Assembly (NCBI GenBank): GCA_030637775.1
Contig: DAOWFY010000022.1
Span: 1-5,684 of the forward strand
Direction: 5' to 3'
From: a bacterium
GTDB lineage: Bacteria; Ratteibacteria; UBA8468
Length of the DNA: 5,684 bases
Below, one piece after another: positions 1 through 5,422 of this stretch; position 1 is the stretch's first letter, and the number at the start of each line of letters is the position of its first letter. The position numbers were made by a program, and so were the translations under genes. The notes below the pieces were generated by a model. It did no database searches. It was not told the DNA's origin and saw nothing but the letters and a program-made list of their open reading frames with translations.

Positions 1-183
1 AGAAGGATTATCAAGGGAGGCTCTCACTTCTCAACTCCCGGAGGATATCTCATTTTAGAGATGGGAGCAAATCAGTCCGAGAGCATCAGAAATTTAGTGG
101 AGAATAATGGGTCCCTTTCGCTGGAGAGAATCGTTCCCGATTATCAGGGGATAGAGAGAGTGGCAATTATCAGGCATGGATAA
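1..183 (+). CDS. prmC: PrmC/HemK release-factor glutamine N5-methyltransferase, C-terminal part only
   Basis: This is the last 60 codons of a gene that begins before the window. The visible tail contains GGYLILEMGANQSESI followed by a stretch ending in VPDYQGIERVAIIRHG. That matches the C-terminal end of the PrmC/HemK methyltransferase fold: a glycine-rich turn and strand, 'lEiG..Q', then 'D..G..Rv'. The family methylates the glutamine of the GGQ motif in release factors RF1 and RF2, using S-adenosylmethionine, in the cytoplasm. The diagnostic NPPY catalytic motif would lie upstream and cannot be seen, so the call rests on the tail alone. The stop codon (181-183) lies inside the start of murA, an 8-base overlap that suggests coupled translation. 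Another class I methyltransferase with a similar tail is possible but less likely. Confidence 0.8.
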   Translation, partial: RRIIKGGSHFSTPGGYLILEMGANQSESIRNLVENNGSLSLERIVPDYQGIERVAIIRHG

Positions 184-1438
184 GATTATTATCAAGGGTG
201 GAATCCCTTTGAAGGGAAGGGTAAAGCTCTCTGGCTCTAAGAATAGCGCTTTGCCAATTCTGGCTGCTACCCTTTTAGCAGAAGGGACCTCTAATATTGA
301 GAATCTTCCTCTCTTAAAAGATATTGAGACAATGCTAAGGATCTTGGATTCTTTAGGGGCAAAGATAGAATTGGGGAAAAGATCGGTAAAGATAAATACA
401 GAATCGGTAAGAAATTTTACCGCTCCTTATGATTTAGTGCGTACGATGAGAGGTTCCATCTGTATCTTAGGTCCTTTATTAGCCCGCTTTGGGAGGGCAG
501 TTGTTTCTTTACCCGGTGGTTGTGTTATCGGTCCGCGGCCGATTGATTTGCATCTTAAGGGATTGGAGAAGTTGGGAGCAAAAATTGAGATGAAAAAAGG
601 CGATATTAAAGCTAAAGCTAAGAAACTAAAAGGAAAAAGAATCTTTCTTGGGGGTGCTTTTGGCTCCAGTGTTCTTGCCACCGCTAATCTGATGATGGCC
701 GCCACATTGGCAGATGGAGAGACTTTGATTGAATTTGCGGCCTGCGAGCCAGAGGTTGCTGATTTAGCAAACTTCTTAAACGGGATGGGGGCGAAAATTG
801 ATGGCGCAGGCTCCCATTTCTTGAGGATTAAGGGGGTAAGAAGATTAAAGGGGGGAACTTATAGGATAGTTCCTGATAGGATTGAAGCAGGAACCTATTT
901 GGTTGCCGGGCTAATTACCAAAGGTGAGGTTGCAATTGAAGGAGCAATTTCCAGACATTTAGGAGCAGTAATTGATAAAATAGAGGAGGCGGGAGCAAAA
1001 GTAGAGATTAAAAAAGAAAACAGCCTTCATATTAAAAATTCTGGTGGTTTAAAATCTGTTAATGTTATCACCTTACCTTATCCGGGCTTTCCTACAGATA
1101 TGCAGGCGCAATTTATGGCCCTGATGTGTCTTGCCAAAGGTACCTCCATTATTACCGAGCGTATCTTTCCCAAACGTTTCATCCATGTAGGAGAGCTAAA
1201 TCGAATGGGTGCAGATATTAGTATGGAAGGGGACAGCGCCATTGTCAAAGGGGGTAGAGTGTTTATCGGGACAAGGGTGATGGCCTCTGATCTCAGAGCA
1301 AGTGCTGCTCTTATCTTAGCCGCTTTGGCGGCGAAAGGAGAGACAGAAATTTCCCGGGTTTACCATCTTGATCGTGGTTATGAAAGATTGGTGGAAAAAC
1401 TCTCTACACTTGGTGCTAAGATTAAAAGAGTTGAATAA
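176..1438 (+). CDS. murA: UDP-N-acetylglucosamine 1-carboxyvinyltransferase (MurA)
   Basis: MurA transfers enolpyruvate from PEP to UDP-GlcNAc, the first committed step of peptidoglycan synthesis in the cytoplasm. The 420-residue length is normal for the family. The N-terminus IIIKGGIPLKGRVKLSGSKN carries the conserved Lys22-Asn23 pair. The catalytic loop PGGCVIGPRPIDLH has Cys116 (Cys115 in E. coli numbering) and Arg121. Asp308 in PGFPTDMQAQ corresponds to the catalytic Asp305, and Arg400 in HLDRGYER to Arg397. The two inside-out alpha/beta domains are visible as repeated 'LGAKI'-type motifs. Because the loop has Cys rather than Asp, the enzyme is predicted to be of the fosfomycin-sensitive type (family knowledge, not shown here). 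The ATG at 176 overlaps the prmC end by 8 bases and gives the expected family N-terminus; no strong Shine-Dalgarno is seen, which fits coupling to prmC. A 64-base gap separates it from rpsP. Confidence 0.98.
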   Translation: MDKIIIKGGIPLKGRVKLSGSKNSALPILAATLLAEGTSNIENLPLLKDIETMLRILDSLGAKIELGKRSVKINTESVRNFTAPYDLVRTMRGSICILGPLLARFGRAVVSLPGGCVIGPRPIDLHLKGLEKLGAKIEMKKGDIKAKAKKLKGKRIFLGGAFGSSVLATANLMMAATLADGETLIEFAACEPEVADLANFLNGMGAKIDGAGSHFLRIKGVRRLKGGTYRIVPDRIEAGTYLVAGLITKGEVAIEGAISRHLGAVIDKIEEAGAKVEIKKENSLHIKNSGGLKSVNVITLPYPGFPTDMQAQFMALMCLAKGTSIITERIFPKRFIHVGELNRMGADISMEGDSAIVKGGRVFIGTRVMASDLRASAALILAALAAKGETEISRVYHLDRGYERLVEKLSTLGAKIKRVE

Positions 1439-1459
1439 AAGTAGATAATAGAGTAGTAT
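1431..1459 (+). promoter_or_regulatory. weak candidate sigma70-type promoter ahead of rpsP
   Basis: TTGAAT (1431-1436) and TAGTAT (1454-1459) are separated by 17 bases. Each hexamer matches the consensus at only 4 of 6 positions. The -35 element overlaps the last codons of murA. It sits where a promoter for the rpsP-trmD-rplS-yraN-comM run would be expected, but a match of this quality arises often by chance in AT-rich DNA. Read-through from murA is an equal alternative. Confidence 0.2.
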
Positions 1460-1468
1460 GATGAAATG

Positions 1469-1500
1469 TTCTCCCCAGTTATGAGGAGACACAGGGAGAA
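1469..1500 (+). promoter_or_regulatory. rpsP leader with two competing hairpins over the ribosome binding site
   Basis: TTCTCCC (1469-1475) is exactly complementary to GGGAGAA (1494-1500), which contains the rpsP Shine-Dalgarno GGGAG (1494-1498) four bases before the ATG. The same left arm, TCTCC (1470-1474), can instead pair with GGAGA (1485-1489), leaving the ribosome binding site free. The two pairings exclude each other, so the layout could switch translation of rpsP and the coupled genes. The base pairing is read directly from the sequence. The regulatory role is inference; arms of 5 and 7 bases are short, and a pyrimidine run facing a Shine-Dalgarno can occur by chance. Confidence 0.3.
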
Positions 1501-1502
1501 AT

Positions 1503-1745
1503 ATGGTCAGAATCAGATTAAGAAGGGTAGGGGCAAAGAAGAAGCCCTTATTTAGGATTATTGTGGTAGATAGCCGGAAGGATGGTTTAGGAGATGTTAT
1601 TGAGACCATTGGTTTCTATGACAATAGAAGTAATCCCAAGGTAATAAAAATTAATAAGGAGCGTACTACTTATTGGCTGGAGAAAGGGGCTCAGCCAACG
1701 GAAACGGTGAAAAGTCTCCTTAAAAAAGAAGCAATAAAGTGTTGA
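1503..1745 (+). CDS. rpsP: 30S ribosomal protein S16
   Basis: S16 is a small-subunit ribosomal protein that binds 16S rRNA early in assembly. The 80-residue product starts MVRIRLRRVGAKKKPLFRI, continues with VVDSR and IETIGFYD, and ends with the signature block NKERTTYWLEKGAQPTETVKSLL, all typical of the family; length is normal. The segment KDGLGD (residues 26-31) differs from the usual '(S)PRDGR' but keeps the same spacing, so it looks like lineage variation and not damage. GGGAG at 1494-1498 supports the ATG at 1503. The stop codon (1743-1745) overlaps the trmD start by 7 bases. Many bacteria have a KH-domain gene and/or rimM between rpsP and trmD; here there is no room for either. Confidence 0.97.
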   Translation: MVRIRLRRVGAKKKPLFRIIVVDSRKDGLGDVIETIGFYDNRSNPKVIKINKERTTYWLEKGAQPTETVKSLLKKEAIKC

Positions 1746-2437
1746 TTGATATTTTAACGATTTTTCCTGAAATCTTTACTCCCTTGGAGGTGAGTATTAT
1801 CAAGCGGGCTAAAGAGAAGGGTCTCGTCAAGATTAATATTTATAATCTAAGAGATTTTACGCATAACAAGCATAAAAAAGTAGATGACTTTGCTTATGGT
1901 GGAGGAAGAGGAATGGTGATGAAGCCGGAGCCAATCTTTGAGGGGATAGAATATATTAAGGAAAAATTAAAAATTAAAAATGAAAAATTAAAAATTATTC
2001 TCCTCACCCCTATTGGAACTCTTTTCAGCCAAAAGATGGCCAAAGAACTTTCTCAAGAGAAGCACTTAATTTTTATCTGCGGACATTATGAAGGGGTAGA
2101 TGAGCGGGTAAAAACGATTGTTGATCAGGAGATCTCTATTGGTGACTATGTTTTAACCGGTGGGGAATTACCGGCAATGGTAGTGATTGATGCTGCCTGT
2201 CGGCTTATTCCTGGTGTTCTTCCCAAAGAGGCAATAGAGGAGGATTCCTTCTCTACCGGGGTATTTGATTGGCCGCATTATACAAGACCTCCTATCTATC
2301 AAGGCTTAAAAGTTCCCGAGGTTCTCCTCTCAGGTAATCACCGGGAGATTGCTAAGTGGCGCCGGAAACAGGCAAAGGAGCGAACACGCACTCTTCGCCC
2401 AGATCTTATAAAAGAGGTTAAAAATGAATGCTCCTGA
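1739..2437 (+). CDS. trmD: tRNA (guanine-N1-)-methyltransferase TrmD (m1G37)
   Basis: TrmD methylates N1 of G37 in tRNAs with G36 (for example the tRNAs for Leu, Pro and Arg), using S-adenosylmethionine, and so prevents +1 frameshifting. The 232-residue protein shows the family motifs in order: [17 protein letters not shown] (49-65), LLTPIG (88-93), [10 protein letters not shown] (115-124), [12 protein letters not shown] (134-145, part of the trefoil knot that binds the methyl donor), [18 protein letters not shown] (167-184) with Asp169 at the position of the described catalytic aspartate, and [12 protein letters not shown] (198-209). The start is GTG at 1739, giving [13 protein letters not shown]; the next codon is TTG and could also serve. 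Initiation overlaps the rpsP end, and no good Shine-Dalgarno is visible, so it is probably coupled. Residues about 75-86 ([12 protein letters not shown]) are encoded by a 7-base tandem repeat in what should be a variable surface loop. Confidence 0.97.
   Translation: MLIDILTIFPEIFTPLEVSIIKRAKEKGLVKINIYNLRDFTHNKHKKVDDFAYGGGRGMVMKPEPIFEGIEYIKEKLKIKNEKLKIILLTPIGTLFSQKMAKELSQEKHLIFICGHYEGVDERVKTIVDQEISIGDYVLTGGELPAMVVIDAACRLIPGVLPKEAIEEDSFSTGVFDWPHYTRPPIYQGLKVPEVLLSGNHREIAKWRRKQAKERTRTLRPDLIKEVKNECS
1962..1996 (+). repeat. 7-base tandem repeat (AAAAATT x5, one unit AAAAATG) inside trmD
   Basis: Five head-to-tail 7-base units run from 1962 to 1996; units 1, 2, 4 and 5 are AAAAATT and unit 3 is AAAAATG. 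Read as protein this gives EKLKIKN followed by EKLKI, a 7-residue echo. Since 7 is not a multiple of 3, gain or loss of one or two units would shift the trmD frame, and only changes by three units would keep it. The repeat lies between the MKPEP motif and the LLTPIG strand, a region of variable length in the family. Confidence 0.8.
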
Positions 2438-2747
2438 AAAAACTTTTTCTCAGTTTTCGGTAGGGGACGAGGTTGCTGTCCACCTTAAAATAATTGAGCC
2501 GGAAAGAGAGAAAAAAAAGGGTAAAAAAGAAGAAAAATCTCGAGAGAGAATCCAGATTTTTGATGGTATCGTAATCGCTAAAAAAGGGAGTGGCGCAAAT
2601 GAGACATTTACTGTGCGCAAAATCTCCTATGGGGAGGGAGTGGAAAGAATCTTTCCTCTTCATTCTCCGCTTATTCAGGATATCAAGATCAAGAAGAAAG
2701 GAGAAACAAGAAGAGCAAAATTGTACTATCTTAGAAGGAAAGTTTGA
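2424..2747 (+). CDS. rplS: 50S ribosomal protein L19
   Basis: L19 is a large-subunit protein located at the interface with the small subunit. The 107-residue product contains the core motifs [15 protein letters not shown] (11-25), [18 protein letters not shown] (40-57), [24 protein letters not shown] (59-82) and [12 protein letters not shown] (96-107). Two departures are visible. Residues 26-38 are an extra Lys/Glu-rich stretch ([13 protein letters not shown]) where the family normally runs directly from 'VIEG' to 'KERIQVF'. The end is also short, stopping just after YYLRRKV, where most L19 proteins have a further GKAAR-like tail. GAGGT at 2414-2418 supports the ATG at 2424. The gene overlaps trmD by 14 bases. 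Confidence 0.96.
   Translation: MNAPEKTFSQFSVGDEVAVHLKIIEPEREKKKGKKEEKSRERIQIFDGIVIAKKGSGANETFTVRKISYGEGVERIFPLHSPLIQDIKIKKKGETRRAKLYYLRRKV
2733..2739 (+). promoter_or_regulatory. ribosome binding site for yraN (AGAAGGA)
   Basis: AGAAGGA sits inside the last codons of rplS, nine bases before TTG 2749. It is the best Shine-Dalgarno near the point where homology to the YraN family begins and is the main reason for choosing a TTG start. Confidence 0.6.
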
Positions 2748-2748
2748 G

Positions 2749-3117
2749 TTGACAAAAGAAAGACAAAGGCTGGGCAGGGAAGGGGAGGAGCGAGCAGAGA
2801 AATTTTTGCGCTCTGAGGGCTACAAAGTAATAAATAGAAATTTCAAGACCCCTTTTGGTGAGATCGATCTCATTGCTTACAAGAGAAAGGTTCTTGTTTT
2901 CATTGAGGTGAAAGCAAGAACCTCTTATAATTTTGGGAGGCCTGAGGAATCTATCTCTGAGGAGAAGAAGAAAAAAATATCTAAGGTTGCTTCTTTATAT
3001 CTCAAAGCAAAAAAATTGAACGGGGTTGATTGCCGTTTTGATGTTGTCGCTCTTGTCTTAGATAAAGAGAAAAAAGTAAAAATTAAGTTAATTGAAAATG
3101 CCTTCCAGTTATGTTAG
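2749..3117 (+). CDS. yraN: UPF0102 (YraN) family protein, restriction-nuclease-like fold
   Basis: The 122-residue protein is a member of the YraN/UPF0102 family. The N-terminal block is QRLGREGEERAEKFL; the core is GEIDLIA (37-43) and VLVFIEVKAR (48-57), which together form the D...E-x-K arrangement of the PD-(D/E)xK nuclease fold (Asp40, Glu53, Lys55). CRFDVVALV (95-103) follows. The cellular role is not settled; DNA processing or repair is suggested by the fold and by frequent adjacency to comM and dprA. The same frame is open further upstream to an ATG at 2590, but that part lies inside rplS and is not family-like, so TTG 2749 is preferred: it is one base after the rplS stop, has AGAAGGA nine bases upstream, and gives the usual family length. 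The stop overlaps the comM start by 7 bases. In many genomes rnhB lies between rplS and yraN; it is absent here. Confidence 0.92.
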   Translation: MTKERQRLGREGEERAEKFLRSEGYKVINRNFKTPFGEIDLIAYKRKVLVFIEVKARTSYNFGRPEESISEEKKKKISKVASLYLKAKKLNGVDCRFDVVALVLDKEKKVKIKLIENAFQLC

Positions 3118-4646
3118 CCAAGGTTTATTCTGCCACGATCTTGGGGATAGAAGCATATCCAATCGAGATTGAAGTAGATGTTGCGCGAGGTCTGCCTTCC
3201 TTCTCTATTGTAGGGCTACCTGATCAGGCAGTGAGAGAAAGCAGAGATAGAGTTAAGCCTGCCCTAAAGAACTCCGGTTTTGAATTTCCCGTAAAAAAGA
3301 TTACCGTCAATCTGGCCCCCGCTGACCTTAAAAAGGAAGGTCCTTCCTTCGATCTTCCTATCGCTATCGGACTCCTGGCCGCAACAAAAGTAATTAAGTG
3401 CGATCGATTAGCCGACTATTTCATCTTAGGAGAGCTTTCCTTAGATAGCTCTTTGCGACCGGTAAAAGGAATTCTTCCCACGGTATTGAAGGCAAAGGGC
3501 CTGAAGAAAAAGGGAGTTATCCTGCCCGAGGAGAATGCCCGAGAGGCAGCTTTAATTAAAGGGATCGATATCTATCCCGTTGGCTCATTAAAGAAGGCGA
3601 TTGATTTCTTGGAAGCAAGAATTGAAATCCTTCCTTTCTCCCTGGAGGTGAAGAATCTCTTTAAAGAAAGAGCAATTTATCCCGTAGATTTTGATGAGGT
3701 AGCTGGTCAGGAGCACGTGAAGCGGGCTTTAGAGGTAGCGGTCAGTGGAGGCCATAATCTTCTCCTTATTGGACCTCCGGGTTCAGGAAAGACGATGTTG
3801 GCGAAGAGACTTCCTACCATTCTTCCTGATATTACTCTCGGTGAGGCTTTAGAGACAACCAAGATTCACTCCATTGCCGGCCTTCTAAATCCCAAAGAGG
3901 CCATTGTAGCGACTCGTCCCTTTCGCAGTCCTCACCACACAATCTCCGATGTTGCCCTTATTGGTGGTGGTCCTTTTCCTAAACCCGGAGAGATAAGTCT
4001 GTCCCATAACGGTGTTCTCTTTTTGGATGAATTTGCTGAATTTCATCAGGATGTGCTTGAGGTGTTGCGTCAACCATTGGAGGATGGGGTAATACATATC
4101 TCTCGCGCCAAAGGCTCAGTTAGTTTCCCCGCCAGATTTATGCTTGTAGGAGCAATGAATTCCTGCCCCTGCGGCTACTATACCGACCCCAGACACGAAT
4201 GCACCTGCACTCCAAATCAGATCCAGAAATATCGCGCTAAACTCTCCGGCCCCCTTTTAGATAGAATTGACCTGCAGATTGAGGTTCCGGGAATATCCTT
4301 TTCCCAAATGGCAAGTGAAGAGAAGAAAGGGGAAAGTTCAAAGATTATTAAAGAAAGAGTTAACAAAGCCCGAGATGTTCAGTTAGAAAGATTTAGGGAA
4401 GATGACATCTACTGCAATTCCCGGATGGATAAGTCCCAGCTCAAGAAATACTGCTTTATCAATGAAGAATCCAAAACACTTTTAGGCTTAGCCATCGATA
4501 AACTTGGAATGAGTGCCCGAGCCTATGATAAGATTCTAAAAGTCTCCCGCACCATTGCCGATTTAGAAGGCTCCTCTTCTATTCAAACTTCTCACATCTC
4601 CGAGGCAATTCAGTATCGGAGTTTGGATAGAAAGCTGGAGGTTTGA
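3111..4646 (+). CDS. comM: ComM/YifB-type AAA+ ATPase (Mg-chelatase-like)
   Basis: ComM is a hexameric AAA+ helicase shown in naturally competent species to promote branch migration during integration of incoming DNA; family members also occur widely in non-competent bacteria. The 511-residue length is normal. Residues 1-170 form the N-terminal ChlI/Lon-like domain, starting with the typical MLAKVYSATILGIEAYPI and containing SFSIVGLPDQAVRESRDRV. The AAA+ core follows, with DEVAGQEHVKRALEVA (195-210), Walker A GPPGSGKT (221-228), the RPFRSPHHTISD segment (269-280), Walker B GVLFLDE (301-307), and a four-cysteine cluster CPCGYYTDPRHECTC (352-366) that may bind zinc. SGPLLDRIDL (379-388) carries a conserved arginine, and the C-terminal Mg-chelatase domain has [20 protein letters not shown] (467-486). 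The ATG at 3111 overlaps yraN by 7 bases with no clear Shine-Dalgarno, so coupling is likely. A second broken copy of its 3' end lies at 5423-5585. Confidence 0.97.
   Translation: MLAKVYSATILGIEAYPIEIEVDVARGLPSFSIVGLPDQAVRESRDRVKPALKNSGFEFPVKKITVNLAPADLKKEGPSFDLPIAIGLLAATKVIKCDRLADYFILGELSLDSSLRPVKGILPTVLKAKGLKKKGVILPEENAREAALIKGIDIYPVGSLKKAIDFLEARIEILPFSLEVKNLFKERAIYPVDFDEVAGQEHVKRALEVAVSGGHNLLLIGPPGSGKTMLAKRLPTILPDITLGEALETTKIHSIAGLLNPKEAIVATRPFRSPHHTISDVALIGGGPFPKPGEISLSHNGVLFLDEFAEFHQDVLEVLRQPLEDGVIHISRAKGSVSFPARFMLVGAMNSCPCGYYTDPRHECTCTPNQIQKYRAKLSGPLLDRIDLQIEVPGISFSQMASEEKKGESSKIIKERVNKARDVQLERFREDDIYCNSRMDKSQLKKYCFINEESKTLLGLAIDKLGMSARAYDKILKVSRTIADLEGSSSIQTSHISEAIQYRSLDRKLEV
4524..4631 (+). 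repeat. comM 3'-end segment repeated in direct orientation at 5460-5567
   Basis: This 36-codon stretch of comM aligns without gaps to 5460-5567, an offset of 936 bases. By hand count 96 of 108 bases match; 9 of the 12 mismatches are silent, and 3 change the residue (Gly to Ala, Gln to Glu, Ser to Pro). Homology stops shortly before both stop codons. The pair brackets the MNT-HEPN cassette. Confidence 0.93.
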
Positions 4647-4651
4647 TAAGG

Positions 4652-4680
4652 TTTACAATTTTTATCTCTGGTGTTATAAT
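4652..4680 (+). promoter_or_regulatory. strong sigma70-type promoter with extended -10, driving the MNT-HEPN pair
   Basis: TTTACA (4652-4657, 5 of 6 to consensus) and TATAAT (4675-4680, 6 of 6) are separated by exactly 17 bases. TG at 4672-4673 followed by one base before TATAAT adds an extended -10 element. Transcription would begin near 4687, leaving a 5' leader of only about 22 bases before the ATG at 4709. It lies six bases after the comM stop codon, so the cassette has its own promoter separate from the operon upstream. No operator-like palindrome was seen over it. Confidence 0.75.
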
Positions 4681-4708
4681 TTTAAGCAAGAGAAGAAATT
4701 GAGAAATT

Positions 4709-5032
4709 ATGAAAGTTAATCTTCAAAAGGAAATTGAGAAGATTACAGAACAGATAATTAAGGAATACAAACCAGAAAGGATTATTCTCTTTGGTTCTGC
4801 AGTCAGTGGAAGATTAATGCCGGGGAGCGATATTGATCTTCTTGTGGTCAAAGAAACAAAAAGAAATCCGTGGGCAAGAACAAAAGAACTGGATCGGTTC
4901 ATTGAGCATAACTTTCCCTTTGACTTATTGGTATATACTCCAAAAGAAATAGAAAGGAGAATCACTGAAAACGATTTCTTTCTGAAAGAAATTATGAAGA
5001 GGGGTAAAGTAATTTATGAGAAAAGAGCTTAG
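4709..5032 (+). CDS. MNT-type minimal nucleotidyltransferase (antitoxin-like)
   Basis: This 107-residue protein is a minimal nucleotidyltransferase. ERIILFGSAVSGRLMPGSDIDLLVV (23-47) holds the GSX10DXD signature, with Gly29-Ser30 and the metal-binding Asp41 and Asp43; Asp72 in FDLLVY is the likely third acidic residue. Catalytic residues therefore look intact. In the characterised MntA-HepT system the MNT partner transfers AMP from ATP onto a tyrosine of the HEPN toxin and neutralises it; by analogy this protein is the probable antitoxin. The upstream promoter is strong, but the Shine-Dalgarno is weak (purine-rich GAGAA just before the ATG). The end overlaps the HEPN gene by 17 bases. Hand counts of G+C in two 60-base lines (4861-4980) gave 25 and 18, lower than comM. 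The symbol is left blank because membership of the strict MntA subfamily cannot be shown from sequence alone. Confidence 0.9.
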   Translation: MKVNLQKEIEKITEQIIKEYKPERIILFGSAVSGRLMPGSDIDLLVVKETKRNPWARTKELDRFIEHNFPFDLLVYTPKEIERRITENDFFLKEIMKRGKVIYEKRA

Positions 5033-5414
5033 AAAGATTACTTCGGAATGGTTACGCAAAGCTGAAGATGATTTAGAATTTGCTAGTGTCAGTTTAGAAG
5101 AACTTGATAATTTTTATTCTCATATATGCATCCTTTGCCATGATAGTGTCGAAAAATTTCTAAAAGCTTTCCTTATCTCTCGAGGAAAGAAACCACTCAA
5201 AATTCATGATTTGGTAACTTTATTAAATAACTGCATTTCTCTTTTGGAAGGTGAGAAAAAACTCCAATTTATTAAGGATAGTTGTCGGATATTGAATCAA
5301 TATTATATACCCCTTAAATATCCTACCCATTATCCTCCAGCTACTAAAAAGCAGGCTGTTCAGGCCGTGGAAATTGCTAGTGAAGTTGCAGAGGTTATAA
5401 AGAAAGAAATTTAA
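5016..5414 (+). CDS. HEPN-domain protein (toxin-like partner of MNT)
   Basis: The 132-residue protein is all-helical in character and matches the HEPN (PF05168-like) layout. It shows SEWLRKAEDDLEFA (10-23), CILCHDSVEKFLKAFLISRG (38-57, the 'c..aqqaveKalKAll' helix), IHDLVTLL (63-70), and RILNQYYIPLKYPTHYPP (91-108), where relatives typically have 'YYipsRYPd'. HEPN proteins paired with MNT act as toxins, often RNases whose active site is Rx4-6H. No such motif is present here: the Arg of the usual RYP is Lys101, and Arg91 has no His at the right distance. It may thus be a non-nucleolytic HEPN, or it may use another surface. It starts 17 bases inside the MNT gene, with GAGGGG (4999-5004) upstream. 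Three 60-base lines (5101-5280) have 17, 20 and 16 G+C by hand count (about 29%), far below comM, consistent with acquisition from elsewhere. Confidence 0.88.
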   Translation: MRKELRKITSEWLRKAEDDLEFASVSLEELDNFYSHICILCHDSVEKFLKAFLISRGKKPLKIHDLVTLLNNCISLLEGEKKLQFIKDSCRILNQYYIPLKYPTHYPPATKKQAVQAVEIASEVAEVIKKEI

Positions 5415-5422
5415 AAGAAACA

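Noticed and set aside
427-705. Minus-strand open frame within murA
   Set aside because: It lies opposite a fully conserved murA coding region, has no family resemblance and shows the composition of an antisense shadow.
2590-2748. Upstream extension of the yraN frame to an ATG at 2590
   Set aside because: The extension lies out of frame inside rplS and resembles no YraN N-terminus. The TTG at 2749 has a good ribosome binding site and gives the usual family length.
3885-4097. Minus-strand open frame within comM
   Set aside because: It lies opposite the conserved AAA+ core, is short and shows no recognisable domain.
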